DNA of 34,855 nt from Candidatus Velthaea versatilis (GTDB lineage: Bacteria; Vulcanimicrobiota; Vulcanimicrobiia; Vulcanimicrobiales; Vulcanimicrobiaceae): NCBI GenBank assembly GCA_003134035.1, contig PLAE01000163.1:10237-45091 (forward strand). Direction: 5' to 3'. The notes under the pieces are model-generated. The model saw only the letters and a list, made by a program, of their open reading frames with translations, was not told the origin of the DNA and searched no databases. Within the stretch, counting starts at the first letter, position 1; every line of letters starts with the position of its first letter. The position numbers were made by a program, and so were the translations under genes. Positions 25,269 to 33,063 of this stretch are shown here, in pieces.

Positions 25269-25868
25269 ATGAACGATCAGCAGCTCGATGCCAACGACAT
25301 CATCATCGCGTTCATCGACGCGCAGGAGGGGATCGTGAACGTCGGGGCCACGAACGATCCGCAGCGGCTGCGCACCGCGATCGCGGCGTTGGCCGATCTG
25401 GCGCGAATTTTCGCGCTGCCGGTCCGCGTTTCGTGCGTTCCGACCACCGGCGGAACGATTGCGCCGCTGTTAGCCGAACTTGCCGCGCGTCTGCCCGACG
25501 CCGAGCCGCTGGTTCGGACAACGCCGAACGCGATGAATGACCCGCCGTTTGCGGCGGCACTGGCGGCGGTACATCGCGGCACGCTCATCATCGCCGGCAT
25601 CGCCACTGAGGTGGCGGTCCGGCAGGCGGCGCTCGCCGCGCGCCGCGCGAACATGCGCACGATCATCGCCGTCGATGCCTGCAGCGGCCTCGATCCGCGC
25701 ACCGAAGCGGCGACCTTCACCCATTTAGCCGCCAACGGCATCGATCTTACGACAGTCGCGACGATCGCCGCGGAGCTCGCCGGCGACTTCGCGAGCGAGT
25801 CAGGGCGCGCCGCGATGCGCGTCCTACAATCAACTCTCGTCGTCCGTTCTCACGACCACGATACGTAA
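25269..25868 (+). CDS. Isochorismatase-fold (YcaC-like) protein lacking the catalytic Lys and Cys
   Basis: A 199-residue member of the isochorismatase-like cysteine hydrolase superfamily, closest in style to YcaC (IIIAFIDAQEG with Asp17; LIIAGIATEVAVRQAAL). In active members the segment reads T-x-V-C-V; here it is E-V-A-V, so Ala116 replaces the nucleophilic Cys. The whole protein contains no lysine, so the catalytic Lys is absent too. The remaining Cys56 and Cys138 are not in catalytic positions. It is therefore likely a pseudoenzyme or has a changed chemistry. It starts at ATG 25269 with only a weak purine stretch upstream. The substrate is unknown. Confidence 0.8.
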   Translation: MNDQQLDANDIIIAFIDAQEGIVNVGATNDPQRLRTAIAALADLARIFALPVRVSCVPTTGGTIAPLLAELAARLPDAEPLVRTTPNAMNDPPFAAALAAVHRGTLIIAGIATEVAVRQAALAARRANMRTIIAVDACSGLDPRTEAATFTHLAANGIDLTTVATIAAELAGDFASESGRAAMRVLQSTLVVRSHDHDT

Positions 25869-25967
25869 CGGTCAGGTACATCACTCCGCCGTTGAGGGGT
25901 GAAGGCAAAGGCCCGCCTGGCCGAACGCCGCTCGGCCAGTGCTGATCGAATTAGACGTCGCGCCGAA

Positions 25968-26240
25968 TTAGATGTCGTGGCGATCGAACGAGATGTCGAT
26001 CGTGTTTTGGTAGCGTTTGCTCGCGCGCGTGAACCACATGAGGACGAGCATCAGCAAGCCGGCATCGTCGATGGCCCCGAACATCGGGATGTCGCCCAAC
26101 ACGTCGAATGGTGAAATCACGAAGAGCATCGCGGCAAGGGCGGCCAGCTTGAGACGACCAGGCACGCGGCAGTCGGTGAAAGCCGCCAAGCCCTGAAAAG
26201 CGACCCTGCGCAGGGCGAGCATCAGCCGAAGCATCCTCAC
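25968..26240 (-). CDS. YkvA-like DUF1232 small membrane protein
   Basis: A 90-residue DUF1232 protein. The diagnostic core is the segment LFVISPFDVLGDIPMFGAIDDAG (about 39-61), the SPxDxxPDxIPxxGxxDD pattern of the family, flanked by hydrophobic stretches that suggest membrane association. The exact start is uncertain: GTG 26240, ATG 26234 and ATG 26222 are all in frame. Members are widespread and uncharacterised. It is convergent with the isochorismatase-fold gene, 99 bp away. Confidence 0.8.
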   Translation of the reverse strand: MRMLRLMLALRRVAFQGLAAFTDCRVPGRLKLAALAAMLFVISPFDVLGDIPMFGAIDDAGLLMLVLMWFTRASKRYQNTIDISFDRHDI

Positions 26241-26729
26241 CCGCGCACGTACCGCATCGTGCCCGATGATGTTTCAACTACGCACTCGCGTCGACTTCAT
26301 GGGTTAAGACGCGGACGGTTGGCTGCTCGGCGATAGAAGAATTACTGGCTCGATTGGGGACCGAGCTAAACATCGAACCGCGACTGAGCCCGCAGCGCGC
26401 AAGATAGTTTACTTCCATCTCGCTTCACGCAAACGAATAACCCGGCCCCGAAAAAAAGTCGGCTGATGGCGAATACTTTCGCCGTGCAGCAATCGAATCG
26501 CGCGTGAATCCTTGCAGCGTCAGCGTTTGCAAGTGATCGCCGATTATCGGTCGGCGGTTTTTCGAGCGTCGGGCGAAATGCGAGTTGGAACTCGTTTTCG
26601 TCCGAAGATACGGCGACTCGATGGCCGCGATGGCGCGACTTGGCGTGTAAGGAAAGTCGTCCACGCGCAGCGGGCGAATTTGGACAGTTGTCGCTAACGA
26701 ACTTTTCACGAACGCGTTAGGATGATCGT
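26241..26729. other. 489-bp gap upstream of mgsA, no gene supported
   Basis: There is no convincing gene. One frame on the minus strand (26425-26709) has no recognisable family and poor start context. A short perfect hairpin, GGCGAA-TACT-TTCGCC (about 26468-26483), is present without a T-run. It is moderately A+T-richer than the neighbouring genes. AGGATGATCGT precedes the mgsA start. Confidence 0.35.
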
Positions 26730-27179
26730 ATGAGCACCATTGTCACGCAGATGAAGCCCCGCGAAGAGATCCGGCCGCGCATCGCCCTCATCGCCCACGA
26801 CGCCTGTAAAGACGAGATGGTGCAGTGGGCCTCCTTCAATAAAGGCACACTGCTGCGTTGCGGTCTCTTCGGCACGGCGACAACCGGCAAGCGCGTTTCC
26901 GATATTGTCGGTCTACCGATCGAACTGCTGCTGTCCGGACCGCAGGGCGGTGACGCGCAAGTCGGCGCGATGATCTCCGAAAACAAGCTCGACGCCCTCA
27001 TTTTCTTCTGGGATCCGCTCACGAGTCAGCCGCACGACGTCGACGTCAAGATGCTGCTGCGTCTGGCGGTCCTGCACAACGTGCCGATCGCTTGCAACCG
27101 GAGTTCGGCCGACTTCCTCATTTCGTCGCCGCTGTTCTTCCACCAGGCGTATTTCGCCAAACGCCTGGCCGCGGTCTAG
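26730..27179 (+). CDS. mgsA: Methylglyoxal synthase
   Basis: A 149-residue cytoplasmic enzyme converting dihydroxyacetone phosphate to methylglyoxal and phosphate, a bypass of lower glycolysis under phosphate limitation or carbon excess. Family residues are visible: His23 (IAHDACK), the phosphate-binding T-A-T-T-G-K loop (49-54), Asp75 (GPQGGDAQVGA), Asp95 (FFWDPL) and His102/Asp105 (PHDVDVK). The ATG at 26730 follows AGGA with suitable spacing. It is a single-gene unit; downstream come a structured leader and the aromatic-biosynthesis fusion. No glyoxalase gene is present in the window. Confidence 0.95.
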   Translation: MSTIVTQMKPREEIRPRIALIAHDACKDEMVQWASFNKGTLLRCGLFGTATTGKRVSDIVGLPIELLLSGPQGGDAQVGAMISENKLDALIFFWDPLTSQPHDVDVKMLLRLAVLHNVPIACNRSSADFLISSPLFFHQAYFAKRLAAV

Positions 27180-27229
27180 CACCTCGGGGCGAACCTATCA
27201 AGCAAGGGAGCGCAGCGGCCCATTGGTGA

Positions 27230-27364
27230 ATGTCCTGGATGGTTGACGAGCCGGGTCCAAACGTGGTACATGCATGTCACATGTGCCGACTGACTCCGAC
27301 GCGCTTTCCAGACTTCTCTTTTGCCGGCCCTGCAGCGCGTCGGTGCGGTTGGCTATCGCGGTAA
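27230..27364 (+). CDS. Possible Phe-rich leader peptide
   Basis: A 44-codon frame (ATG 27230, TAA 27362-27364) inside the leader contains three Phe codons within six (RFPDFSF at 27305-27322), in the loop of the 10-bp stem. A shorter version could start at ATG 27281. Neither start has a good ribosome site, so this may be chance. The position before a prephenate dehydratase/DAHP synthase gene makes a Phe-responsive leader worth recording. Confidence 0.25.
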   Translation: MSWMVDEPGPNVVHACHMCRLTPTRFPDFSFAGPAARRCGWLSR

Positions 27365-27393
27365 AAGTCCCGGCAGACCCTGGACGATCACCA

Positions 27394-27429
27394 AGAGCCA
27401 CGCGCCGCTAGCGCGCGTGGCTCTTTTTT
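27394..27429 (+). terminator. Strong intrinsic terminator/attenuator before the fusion gene
   Basis: AGAGCCACGCGC (27394-27405) pairs perfectly with GCGCGTGGCTCT (27413-27424) around a 7-nt loop and is followed by a run of six T (27424-27429). It lies only 18 bp before the fusion gene's ATG and so is either the mgsA terminator or a leader attenuator. Confidence 0.88.
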
Positions 27430-27447
27430 AATGACTGTAACGAGGCT

Positions 27448-29235
27448 ATGAGCAACCAGACCGACACCGAGCCCGTCCCCGCCCCCGCGCTCACGCTGAC
27501 CGCCGCCTTCGAGGGCATTGAGGGCTCGTATTCACATGCGGTCCTCGACGCCTACGCGGGACGGCGCGGCGTCTCATTCGCGCCGCTCGGCTGCCACACG
27601 TACCGCGCCGTCGTCCATGCCGTCTTGTCCGGCCGCGCCGACATTGGCCTGCTGCCGGTCGACAACGCGATTGCCGGAACGATCCGCGAAGGCTACGACG
27701 TCCTCGCGGAGTACGAACTGGACCCGCTCGCCGAGATTACCTGGCACATGGACCACCGGCTGCTCGGGACCCCCGGGTCCACGCTGGCCGGCATCCGGAT
27801 GATCGACTCGCATCCGGTCGTGCTCGCTGAATGCGGCCGCTTCCTCGCGACCCTGCGCGACGTGCGGGCCGTCCCGGTCACCGACACCGGGATCGCGGCA
27901 CGCGACGTTGCCGCCGCCGCCGATCCGGCACGCGCGGCGATCGCCTCGAGCGACGCCGGCATCCGCTACGGCCTGATCGAGTTGGCGAACACGATCTCCG
28001 ATCACCCCGAAAACTACAGCCGCTTCATCCTCTTTCGCGCGCCGAACGCGCGCGGCGTTGCCGCCGACTTTGAGCCGGCGACCGATTACGGCGTGCGCAA
28101 GACGTCCCTGGTCTTCTCGGTTGCGGATGAACCGGGGGCCCTCGGCCGCTGTTTGAGCGTTTTTGGCGCGAACGGGCTCAACGTCTCGAAGCTCGACTCG
28201 AAGACCCGCCTCGGCGCGGAGCACCAGTTCGCCTTCTACGTCGACGTCGACGGCGACATTCGCGAAGAACGTTTCGCAGCCGCGCTTCAGGCTCTGCGCG
28301 GCGTCACCGCCAACCTGCACGTGATCGGCAGCTACGACGCGACGACCGCCCCGCCGCGCCAGCGCATCACCACGACGGTCACCCTCGACCTCAAACCGCC
28401 GGCAACCCCGGCGCCGGCCAAAAATAGTTGGAAAGTAACCCGGCGCAACCCGGCGACAATCGCGCGCGTGCGGGTCGGCAACGTGATCATCGGCGACGGC
28501 CATTTCGTGGTCGTCGGCGGTCCGTGCAGCGTCGAGTCGCGCGAGCAGATCCTCGCGACGGCCGAGGCGGTCACGTCAGCCGGCGCGGTCATGCTGCGCG
28601 GCGGCATTTTCAAGCCGCGCACCTCGCCGTATTCGTTCCAAGGGCTGGGCTGGGAAGGCATGGATCTGCTCGCCGAGGCCGGCCGCGCCGTCGGCGTTCC
28701 GATCGTCAGCGAAGTAATGACGATCGATCAGGTCGAGCGCATGTCCAGCGCCGTCGACATGCTTCAAATCGGCGCTCGCAACATGCAGAACTTCGATCTG
28801 CTCAAAGCCGTCGGCAAAACCGATCGGCCCGTGCTGCTCAAGCGCGGGATGGCGGCGAGCATCGACGACCTGCTCTCGGCCGCGGAATACATTCTGTCCG
28901 AGGGCAATCCCAACGTCGTGCTCTGTGAACGCGGCATCCGGACGTTCGAGACCGCGACGCGCAACACGCTCGACCTATCCTCGATCCCCGTGCTGCGCGA
29001 GCGCACGCACTTGCCGATCATGGTCGATCCGTCGCACGGCGTCGGCGTACGGCGCTGGATCGTGCCACTGTGCCGCGCCGCCAAAGCCGTCGGCGCGCAC
29101 GGTCTGCTCGTCGAAGTTCACCCCAACCCGTCCGAAGCGCTGAGCGACTCCGAACAGGCACTCACCTTCAGCGATTTCGACCGCATGATGGCGGAACTAG
29201 CGCAAGTTCCGATCATGAACGATCGCGTCGGCTAA
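27448..29235 (+). CDS. Prephenate dehydratase - ACT - DAHP synthase (type I-beta) fusion
   Basis: A 595-residue fusion. Residues 18-210 are a prephenate dehydratase domain ([22 protein letters not shown]; the family's T-R-F motif is SRF at 191-193). Residues 216-295 are an ACT domain ([20 protein letters not shown] in place of the usual ESRP-like motif), expected to bind phenylalanine. After a Pro-rich linker, residues 335-590 are a DAHP synthase of the AroF/KDO8P-like type, with VGGPCSVES (metal ligand Cys360), [13 protein letters not shown] (Lys389), DPSHGVG (His530) and VEVHPNPS (Glu556). It thus joins the entry step of the shikimate pathway to a late phenylalanine step with one ACT sensor. 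GAGG lies 3 nt before ATG. DAHP synthase is usually fused to chorismate mutase or an ACT-like domain instead. Confidence 0.92.
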   Translation: MSNQTDTEPVPAPALTLTAAFEGIEGSYSHAVLDAYAGRRGVSFAPLGCHTYRAVVHAVLSGRADIGLLPVDNAIAGTIREGYDVLAEYELDPLAEITWHMDHRLLGTPGSTLAGIRMIDSHPVVLAECGRFLATLRDVRAVPVTDTGIAARDVAAAADPARAAIASSDAGIRYGLIELANTISDHPENYSRFILFRAPNARGVAADFEPATDYGVRKTSLVFSVADEPGALGRCLSVFGANGLNVSKLDSKTRLGAEHQFAFYVDVDGDIREERFAAALQALRGVTANLHVIGSYDATTAPPRQRITTTVTLDLKPPATPAPAKNSWKVTRRNPATIARVRVGNVIIGDGHFVVVGGPCSVESREQILATAEAVTSAGAVMLRGGIFKPRTSPYSFQGLGWEGMDLLAEAGRAVGVPIVSEVMTIDQVERMSSAVDMLQIGARNMQNFDLLKAVGKTDRPVLLKRGMAASIDDLLSAAEYILSEGNPNVVLCERGIRTFETATRNTLDLSSIPVLRERTHLPIMVDPSHGVGVRRWIVPLCRAAKAVGAHGLLVEVHPNPSEALSDSEQALTFSDFDRMMAELAQVPIMNDRVG

Positions 29236-29294
29236 ATTCACCGCCAGCCCTGGCCCCCGCCCTCGCGCTGCCGCGCGAGGGAACGGTCCACACC

Positions 29295-29771
29295 GTGAAC
29301 GCTCAAGCCGAACGGCTGATCGCCGAGTTGCGCCTCGCGCCGCATCCCGAAGGCGGCCATTTCCGCGAAACGTTTCGCAGCACGGACCGCGTCGTGACCC
29401 CGCGCGGCACCTCGCGCAGCGCGCTCACGACGATCTTGTTCTTGCTCACCGGCGAGGAGTTCTCAGCGTTTCACCGGCTGACGTCGGATGAGATCTGGCA
29501 CTTCTATCGGGGCGATGCCCTAACGGTCGAAATCATCGACAGCGCGGGGCGTCACGAGCGCCGCATGCTCGGTATCGACGGACCGTGGCAGACGGCGGTC
29601 GCGGCCGGCGCGCACTTCGCATCGCATGTTGCAAACCCGCTGGGCTTCGCCTTGGTCGGCTGCGATGTCGCACCGGGCTTCGAGTTTTCGGATTTCTTCC
29701 TGGCAACGCGGTCGGTGCTAACGGCGCAATACCCGCAACATGCTCCGCTCATCGCGAAATTCACCCGCTGA
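29295..29771 (+). CDS. Cupin (DUF985/cupin_5) family protein
   Basis: A 158-residue single-domain cupin of the DUF985 group (YML079w-like), whose members have a sugar- or nucleotide-sugar-epimerase-like barrel but no settled function. The diagnostic start is PHPEGGHFRETFRS (about residues 14-27), followed by FLLTGEEFSAFHRLTSDEIWHFYRGD and VGCDVAPGFEFSDFFLA. GTG 29295-29297 is the chosen start. The frame is open upstream inside the fusion gene, and a GAGGGA sits about 12 nt before it. It is 59 bp downstream of the fusion gene and may be co-transcribed. Confidence 0.85.
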   Translation: MNAQAERLIAELRLAPHPEGGHFRETFRSTDRVVTPRGTSRSALTTILFLLTGEEFSAFHRLTSDEIWHFYRGDALTVEIIDSAGRHERRMLGIDGPWQTAVAAGAHFASHVANPLGFALVGCDVAPGFEFSDFFLATRSVLTAQYPQHAPLIAKFTR

Positions 29772-29848
29772 CGTCGGCCCAAAGGCAAAAACGAGAGCGG
29801 AACCATCGACCGCGGTCGCTCCGAGTAATGGGCGCTATGCGAACGGGT

Positions 29849-30403
29849 TCATGACGACTTCGTGCACGACCCGGTGACGCCGACCGTCTTGCCCGACTTC
29901 GTCGTAAACGACGATTCGTTGGTCATTTTCGTGTCGCTTACTTTGGTTATCGTGAAGTCGGAACTGCTTTGGATATCGAGTTCGGGCGTGTTGTTCACGG
30001 GGTGCCAAACGAGCTTCCCATCCTGCCAACCTTTTGACATCGCTAGGCCGTAATCGCCGATGTTGCTGGTGTTTACGCTGCCCCATTGCTTAATTTCCGG
30101 ATCCCACGTGATCATGAACTTTTCGTCAATTGCGAACGGCGCCCAAGGGACCGCGTCCGACTTCGACTCGTAGACCAGATAGTAACCGGTCGGATCGATG
30201 ATGTATGTGTCCGTCGATGGAACGGCGGCCGGCCGGCGTGCGCTCCTAGTCGAGCACGACCAGGTCCCGATCAGAAAATTCATCGACGAGAAATCCGGTT
30301 TCGGCGGTTGCGGGTAAACCGGCGCGTCGTCGGCCGACGCCAACGCGGGCGTGATCGTGAGAAACGCGGCGATAAGCATTGCCGAACACGGTCGAGTGCG
30401 CAT
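29849..30403 (-). CDS. Secreted DUF1579-like hypothetical protein
   Basis: A 184-residue exported protein with signal peptide MRTRPCSAMLIAAFLTITPALASA and likely cleavage before DDAP (about residue 25). The mature part contains NFLIGTWSCSTRS and SDFTITKVSD, a beta-rich lipocalin-like layout similar to DUF1579 proteins. Two Cys (WSCS near 49 and GSCTKSS at the C-terminus) may be disulfide-bonded. It is convergent with the cupin gene. Its function is unknown; binding of a small ligand in the envelope is possible. Confidence 0.72.
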   Translation of the reverse strand: MRTRPCSAMLIAAFLTITPALASADDAPVYPQPPKPDFSSMNFLIGTWSCSTRSARRPAAVPSTDTYIIDPTGYYLVYESKSDAVPWAPFAIDEKFMITWDPEIKQWGSVNTSNIGDYGLAMSKGWQDGKLVWHPVNNTPELDIQSSSDFTITKVSDTKMTNESSFTTKSGKTVGVTGSCTKSS

Positions 30404-30546
30404 GAACTGCCCTCCTTCAAAGAAACGCCGAAGTGCATGGGCCGGCCTCGTAGCCGGTTCGCCAAGTTTCAGGAGCGCTTAGTCACCACCCTTGCTCCAA
30501 CCGATACGCAGAAGACTCCGCACGAGCGGGGCCGGCAAGAAGCACG

Positions 30547-31119
30547 CTACGCTCTGCTGACGGCTTTCGTCGCCCGGGGTCGGCGCGGCGCTGCCGGTGC
30601 GTCAGTTAGCGTTAGCCGGCCCTTTGCGAGCGTTTTGCGGTCGGTCTCGGTGAGGCGGCGATGGCAGGCTACGCATAGCGTTTCGAGGTTTACGAGATGG
30701 TGATCGCAGGACAGCGCGCCGTGCTTGCCGCGGCACGGAACGCGATGATTGACTTCCATGCGTTCGGTTTTCTTCGCTGTGCGCCAGACCCGCATCGCCG
30801 TCCGATAGGCCGCCGCCGTCGTGCAAGCGGCGCGCGTCGGACGCTTGGGAGCAGCGGCTCCGCACGCCCGGCAGCGGTACTTGTCGCGACGCTTTGCAGC
30901 CCGGCGCGCAAGCGTCCACCAATGATTGGTCCAGAACGTCGTCGCGCAGCGATCACTGCACCAGGTTCGCCGGCGTGCCGGCAGGGCCGTCCCGCACCAT
31001 GCACAGCCGGCCGGCTGCGGCCGCGCCAGCACACAGCCCGCTAAGAGCGCGGCACTTTTCGGGGGCGCCTTCACGTGGTGCGGGGCGTGGCTCGATTCGC
31101 TGCGGTCAACCGCCGCCAC
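30547..31119 (-). CDS. Zinc-finger HNH endonuclease-like protein
   Basis: A 190-residue basic protein. An N-terminal zinc finger (Cys39, Cys42, Cys54, Cys58; CAWCGTALPARRRTWCSDRC) is followed by a Cys83/Cys86 pair. The HNH motif comes next: His125 in MEVNHRVPC, Asn144 in HHLVNLETLCVACH, and Cys149/Cys152/His153. All key residues for metal binding and cleavage are present. The exact start is uncertain; GTG 31119 is used and other GTGs are in frame. It sits 32 bp downstream of hemQ on the same strand. No phage or restriction-modification partner is in view, so its role is unknown. Confidence 0.8.
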   Translation of the reverse strand: MAAVDRSESSHAPHHVKAPPKSAALLAGCVLARPQPAGCAWCGTALPARRRTWCSDRCATTFWTNHWWTLARRAAKRRDKYRCRACGAAAPKRPTRAACTTAAAYRTAMRVWRTAKKTERMEVNHRVPCRGKHGALSCDHHLVNLETLCVACHRRLTETDRKTLAKGRLTLTDAPAAPRRPRATKAVSRA

Positions 31120-31151
31120 CTTGCGACTCGACGTGCATGCGTCGCGAGCGC

Positions 31152-32021
31152 TTAGCGCAGCGCGGGTTGGGCGGCTTCGAGCGCGCGCAATTCCGGAACC
31201 CGCTCGCCGCGCAAAAATTCGGGCAGTTCGGCGACCGCGAATTGGACGCCGGTATAGAACGGGCCGAACGCCGCGTAACGCGCGCTGGCTTCGTCGAACC
31301 GCATCTCGTAAATAAGCTTCTTAAAAACGAGCGGATCGTCGGCGTACAGATCCACGCCCCATTCCCAATCGTCGAAGCCGATCGAGCCCGAGATCACCTG
31401 CGTGACGAGGCCATGAAAGGAGCGCCCGATTTTGCCGTGATCGAGCATCAGCGCGGCGCGTTCTTCGTACGGCAGCAGGTACCAGTTGATCGCCTCGCCG
31501 CGCTTCTTGTCCATCGGATAGAAGCAGACGTAGCGGCGCTGCGGGATCGCAGCCCAAAGCCGGGCCGCATTGCGTGGATTTTTCGCCTGCTCGCCGAGCG
31601 CCGCGTCGAAGGCCGCGGTCCATTCCTCGGAGTGCGGTTTGAGGCCGCGGTCGCGCAGCTCGGCGTGTATCTTGCCGGTCGCCTCATAGAGCCCAAGTTC
31701 GAGGATCGAGACGTACGACGTCACCGGCTCGAGATAGTCGCGCAGCGCGAGTTTGTCGACGCGCATTTCGGCGGCGCTCAGTTCGTCGAACGATTTCGCG
31801 TAGTGGGTGAGCATGAGATCGGCTTTGTGGCCGAGGATTTGCGCGACACCCAAGTCGCCGTCGGGTGCGCCGGCGAGCGCCGTGAAGGCGGCGACCGCTT
31901 CGGCTTCGATCGCGGCTCGGGCGGCCGGGTCGAGCGCGTCGAACCGGCGCCGGTCCAAGCGCAGCATTCGATGCAGGATGCTCCAGCTATCGAGGGATTC
32001 GGGAACGTTGGGGTGCCGCAT
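31152..32021 (-). CDS. hemQ: Coproheme decarboxylase / H2O2-dependent haem synthase
   Basis: A 289-residue chlorite dismutase-family protein of the HemQ/ChdC type, which decarboxylates coproheme III to haem b using peroxide in the coproporphyrin-dependent pathway. Signature segments are CFYPMDKKRGE (catalytic Tyr in YPM), NWYLLPYEER and GRSFHGLVTQVISGSIGFDDWEWGV, with the proximal haem-ligand His in RSFHG. The ATG at 32021 is used; GTG 32060 would add 13 residues. It lies 61 bp after panE. The rest of the haem pathway is not in the window. Its presence argues against a standard proteobacterial protoporphyrin route. Confidence 0.93.
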   Translation of the reverse strand: MRHPNVPESLDSWSILHRMLRLDRRRFDALDPAARAAIEAEAVAAFTALAGAPDGDLGVAQILGHKADLMLTHYAKSFDELSAAEMRVDKLALRDYLEPVTSYVSILELGLYEATGKIHAELRDRGLKPHSEEWTAAFDAALGEQAKNPRNAARLWAAIPQRRYVCFYPMDKKRGEAINWYLLPYEERAALMLDHGKIGRSFHGLVTQVISGSIGFDDWEWGVDLYADDPLVFKKLIYEMRFDEASARYAAFGPFYTGVQFAVAELPEFLRGERVPELRALEAAQPALR

Positions 32022-32082
32022 GAGCGGTGTCTTCGACGGCCGAAAGTCAGACCTTGGCACCGGCCTGGTCCGACGCCGAAGG

Positions 32083-33063
32083 TCAGACCGATGCGAACGC
32101 GCGGCTCGTGCGCGACATCTCCGCTTGGACTTCGGCTTGGAGGGCTTCGGGGCGTTCGCGATATTTCGCCCAGAGCTGCGGCATGTTCGCGATGTCGCTC
32201 ACGACGCGGGCGAAGACGGTGTTGACCGGCGCGCTCACCCCGGCGTCGCGGGCCGCGGTCGCGACCGCGCCGTTGAGCACATCGATTTCGGTCCGGTTCT
32301 TGGCCGCCCGCAGGTCGAGCAGCAGCGAAGGCGGCTTGCGTCCGCGGGCGCCGGCGACGCGGTTTGCCAGCACCACCCGGGCGACCGGCGCGGGCAAACT
32401 CGCCACGCTCTGCAGCGCGCGAACCGGATAGCGCGGCAGATCGATCGCCGCGATCCCCTGCGCCTTCATCACGGCGCGAACTTCGCGAATCGCGCGAATC
32501 TCGAGGTCGAACACGTCGCTAAAATGCACGAGGCGTTCGGGCAGCACGTTGAGGATCGCGCACGACGCGTTCGCGATCACGTTGAGGGCGAGCTTCGACC
32601 ATTTGAGCGACCGGTAATCGGCCGCCGCCGAGACCGGGATGCCCGTCGCGCCGAATGCCGCGAGCAGCCAGTTGTGCGCGCTGGCGCCGCCGACGGGGGC
32701 GAAGACGATGCCGCCGCCGCTGGCCGCGCTGCCGTTCCCATCTTTATCGCGATTGACCGCGATCGTGAGCGCTCCCGCGATGATAGTGTCCGCCCCGAAC
32801 GCGGCGGCCAGCTTCTCCTCGTTGCCGACCCCGTTCTGCGGCGTCACGATCGCCGTCGCCGCGGGGTTGCGCAGCGCGCGGCGCAGCGTCGCGATCGCCG
32901 AATCCGTTTGAAACGACTTCACCGCCACGATCGCGAGGTCGACGTCGAGCGGTTCGACGTCGCCGAGGTCGCGCGGCGCGTACACCACCGTGTTGCCGAT
33001 GCGCCGCAATGCCTCGCCCAGATACGTGCCGACCGCGCCGGCGCCGACGATGTAGACGTTCAT
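32083..33063 (-). CDS. panE: 2-dehydropantoate 2-reductase (ketopantoate reductase)
   Basis: A 326-residue NADPH-dependent reductase making pantoate for pantothenate and CoA synthesis. It has the N-terminal nucleotide-binding loop YIVGAGAVGTYLG (residues 4-16), VAVKSFQTDSA, VTPQNGVGNEEKL and the catalytic Lys segment YRSLKWSKLALNVIAN. The start ATG at 33061-33063 overlaps the dut stop by 4 bp (ATGA), which fixes it; the frame stays open further upstream as an offset reading of dut. It belongs to a dut, panE, hemQ, HNH run on the minus strand. Family members with other substrates exist, so panE is the best but not the only possibility. Confidence 0.9.
   Translation of the reverse strand: MNVYIVGAGAVGTYLGEALRRIGNTVVYAPRDLGDVEPLDVDLAIVAVKSFQTDSAIATLRRALRNPAATAIVTPQNGVGNEEKLAAAFGADTIIAGALTIAVNRDKDGNGSAASGGGIVFAPVGGASAHNWLLAAFGATGIPVSAAADYRSLKWSKLALNVIANASCAILNVLPERLVHFSDVFDLEIRAIREVRAVMKAQGIAAIDLPRYPVRALQSVASLPAPVARVVLANRVAGARGRKPPSLLLDLRAAKNRTEIDVLNGAVATAARDAGVSAPVNTVFARVVSDIANMPQLWAKYRERPEALQAEVQAEMSRTSRAFASV

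Larger units (their letters stand above)
27180..27447 (+). promoter_or_regulatory. Structured leader of the aromatic-pathway fusion gene (candidate attenuator)
   Basis: The 268 bp between mgsA and the fusion gene hold three consecutive stems: GGTACATG (about 27265-27272) with CATGTGCC (27280-27287), a 10-bp perfect stem CCGACGCGCT (27296-27305)/AGCGCGTCGG (27334-27343), and the strong terminator at 27394-27429, which ends 18 bp before the start codon. GCGCG at 27335-27339 could instead pair with CGCGC at 27401-27405 in the terminator stem. This is the layout of a transcription attenuator. No T-box or known riboswitch motif is seen. Confidence 0.5.

Noticed and set aside
26648-26662. RNase P-like AGGAAAGTC match upstream of mgsA
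   Set aside because: Only the short core is present; the flanking conserved regions of RNase P RNA are absent.
26425-26709. Minus-strand 94-codon frame upstream of mgsA
   Set aside because: No recognisable family, no ribosome site and an unusual composition; probably a chance frame in an A+T-richer gap.
27180-27447. T-box or 6S/SRP/tmRNA in the leader
   Set aside because: No T-box tGGNACC-like core, no SRP GGAAGGAAGC core and no tmRNA tag frame or acceptor end were found.
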